Of a DNA stretch of 64,000 nt, positions 63,469-64,000 are shown piece after piece; within the stretch, counting starts at the first letter, position 1, and each line of letters opens with the position of its first letter. The notes below the pieces were generated by a model. The model was not told the origin of the DNA and ran no database searches. It was given only the letters and a program-made list of their open reading frames with translations. Source of the stretch: Ensifer sp. MPMI2T (lineage in GTDB: Bacteria > Pseudomonadota > Alphaproteobacteria > Rhizobiales > Rhizobiaceae); contig NZ_SRXN01000014.1 in the NCBI RefSeq assembly GCF_004827385.1, forward strand, positions 112,330 to 176,329, written 5' to 3'. The position numbers and the translations under genes are program-made.

Positions 63469-64000
63469 AGACAGGAGAGCATTGCCTTCTCTTTACGTCC
63501 CGTCGAGACCAAGGTCGAGGCATGGCGCGCTGAGCGTAATCCAGCCGATCGACATCAGATCCACTCCTGAGGCCGCAATTGCCGCGGCCGTGGGAGGTGG
63601 AATCCCGCCTGAGGCTTCGGTCACCGCTCGGCTGGCGACGACGGTCCTCACACCGGGAGGCGTCGCACGAAAATCCAGCCTTCAAAGCGCTCGATGATCC
63701 CCGCGAAACCTTCGTGTCTTCCCCGCGGTGATCTTCCCAGCGCGCACCGGGCGTGGCCTGCTCGCCCACCCATTCGCGAAGCCCCCACTTCAGGCTGCGA
63801 TGCTCGACTTCAAGCGGCCCCGATGGCAGCGCCTCTTGCGTACCGTCCTCGCGCGCGGCGCCTCGCCTGTGACGGCCGCCAGCAGGGCCATCAGTTCGGC
63901 ATCGGCAAGCGCATTCTTCAAAGGCAGGCGTTCCCTTCTTTTTCTTGGTGAGTGACGGAGCAATCCCGTGAGTAGCAGAGGAAGGGGAGAAGGGGATGAA
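63469..64000. other. right-edge region; no certain gene
   Basis: No intact protein is recognised. On the minus strand a frame reads PLEVEHRSLKWGLREWVGEQ and, in a shifted frame, GIIERFEGWIFVRRLPV-stop (about 63650-63700), possibly a decayed plasmid gene. At the very edge GGAAGGGGAGAAGGGG precedes ATG 63996, probably the start of the next gene. Confidence 0.35.

Overview
The window is high-GC DNA from a Rhizobiaceae genome, most likely Sinorhizobium/Ensifer. Support for this comes from a SyrB-type regulator with two diverged relatives, a Rhizobiales-type porin, an alpha-r14-like small RNA candidate, and the DUF1419/DUF3085/DUF3991 genes with a giant methylase-helicase that are typical of rhizobial plasmids and conjugative elements. 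Dense ABC importers, catabolic operons and toxin-antitoxin loci point to a large plasmid or chromid. I see no rRNA genes, complete tRNA, CRISPR array or intact insertion sequence.

Region 1 (1-14990): the end of a type II NADH dehydrogenase and a decayed chemotaxis receptor are followed by a plus-strand amino-acid catabolic block. It holds a GntR regulator, a polar amino-acid ABC importer in the order ATPase, binding protein, Q, M, an enolase-superfamily enzyme, a three-subunit FAD/2Fe-2S amine oxidase resembling opine or D-hydroxyproline oxidases, and RidA. Next come ornithine cyclodeaminase, CtlX-type citrulline hydrolase and a DDAH-type hydrolase. The last three together predict methylarginine (or arginine) to citrulline to ornithine to proline. 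A Tat-exported serine hydrolase follows, then a 32-codon remnant of a second DDAH gene.

Region 2 (15215-28025): a porin, then a tightly overlapping minus-strand operon: Fe/thiamine-type ABC importer, TIM-barrel isomerase, inositol-monophosphatase-like enzyme and AraC regulator. A ROK regulator is divergent from it, with a near-perfect AT-rich palindrome between them. A secreted endonuclease/phosphatase-family protein and a phospholipase-D-like protein form a further minus-strand pair.

Region 3 (28169-38263): a carbohydrate-type ABC importer whose binding protein is truncated and joined by a deletion to its first permease. It is followed by a Tm-1-like protein, a PEP-hydrolase-family TIM barrel, a cupin, a Gfo/Idh/MocA oxidoreductase, and a regulator that fuses the same TIM barrel to a degenerate AAA+ module and a Fis-type HTH. 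A shortened third paralogue lies divergently. A shared 18-bp motif precedes the transport and the enzyme genes.

Region 4 (38264-51357): Fic protein, three SyrB-family proteins, a PAS-GGDEF-EAL protein, a PilZ-like protein, a response regulator, a hybrid histidine kinase, PanD, and a two-gene DprA-like/phosphoribosyltransferase module.

Region 5 (51358-64000): mobile-element backbone (toprim protein, DUF1419, DUF3085, 1696-residue methylase-helicase), a DUF433/PIN-like toxin-antitoxin pair with a decayed toxin, the small RNA candidate, and hipBA with an unusually long HipB and five operator-like palindromes. Three degenerate copies of one repeat (near 1050, 15225 and 38390) bracket regions 1 to 3.
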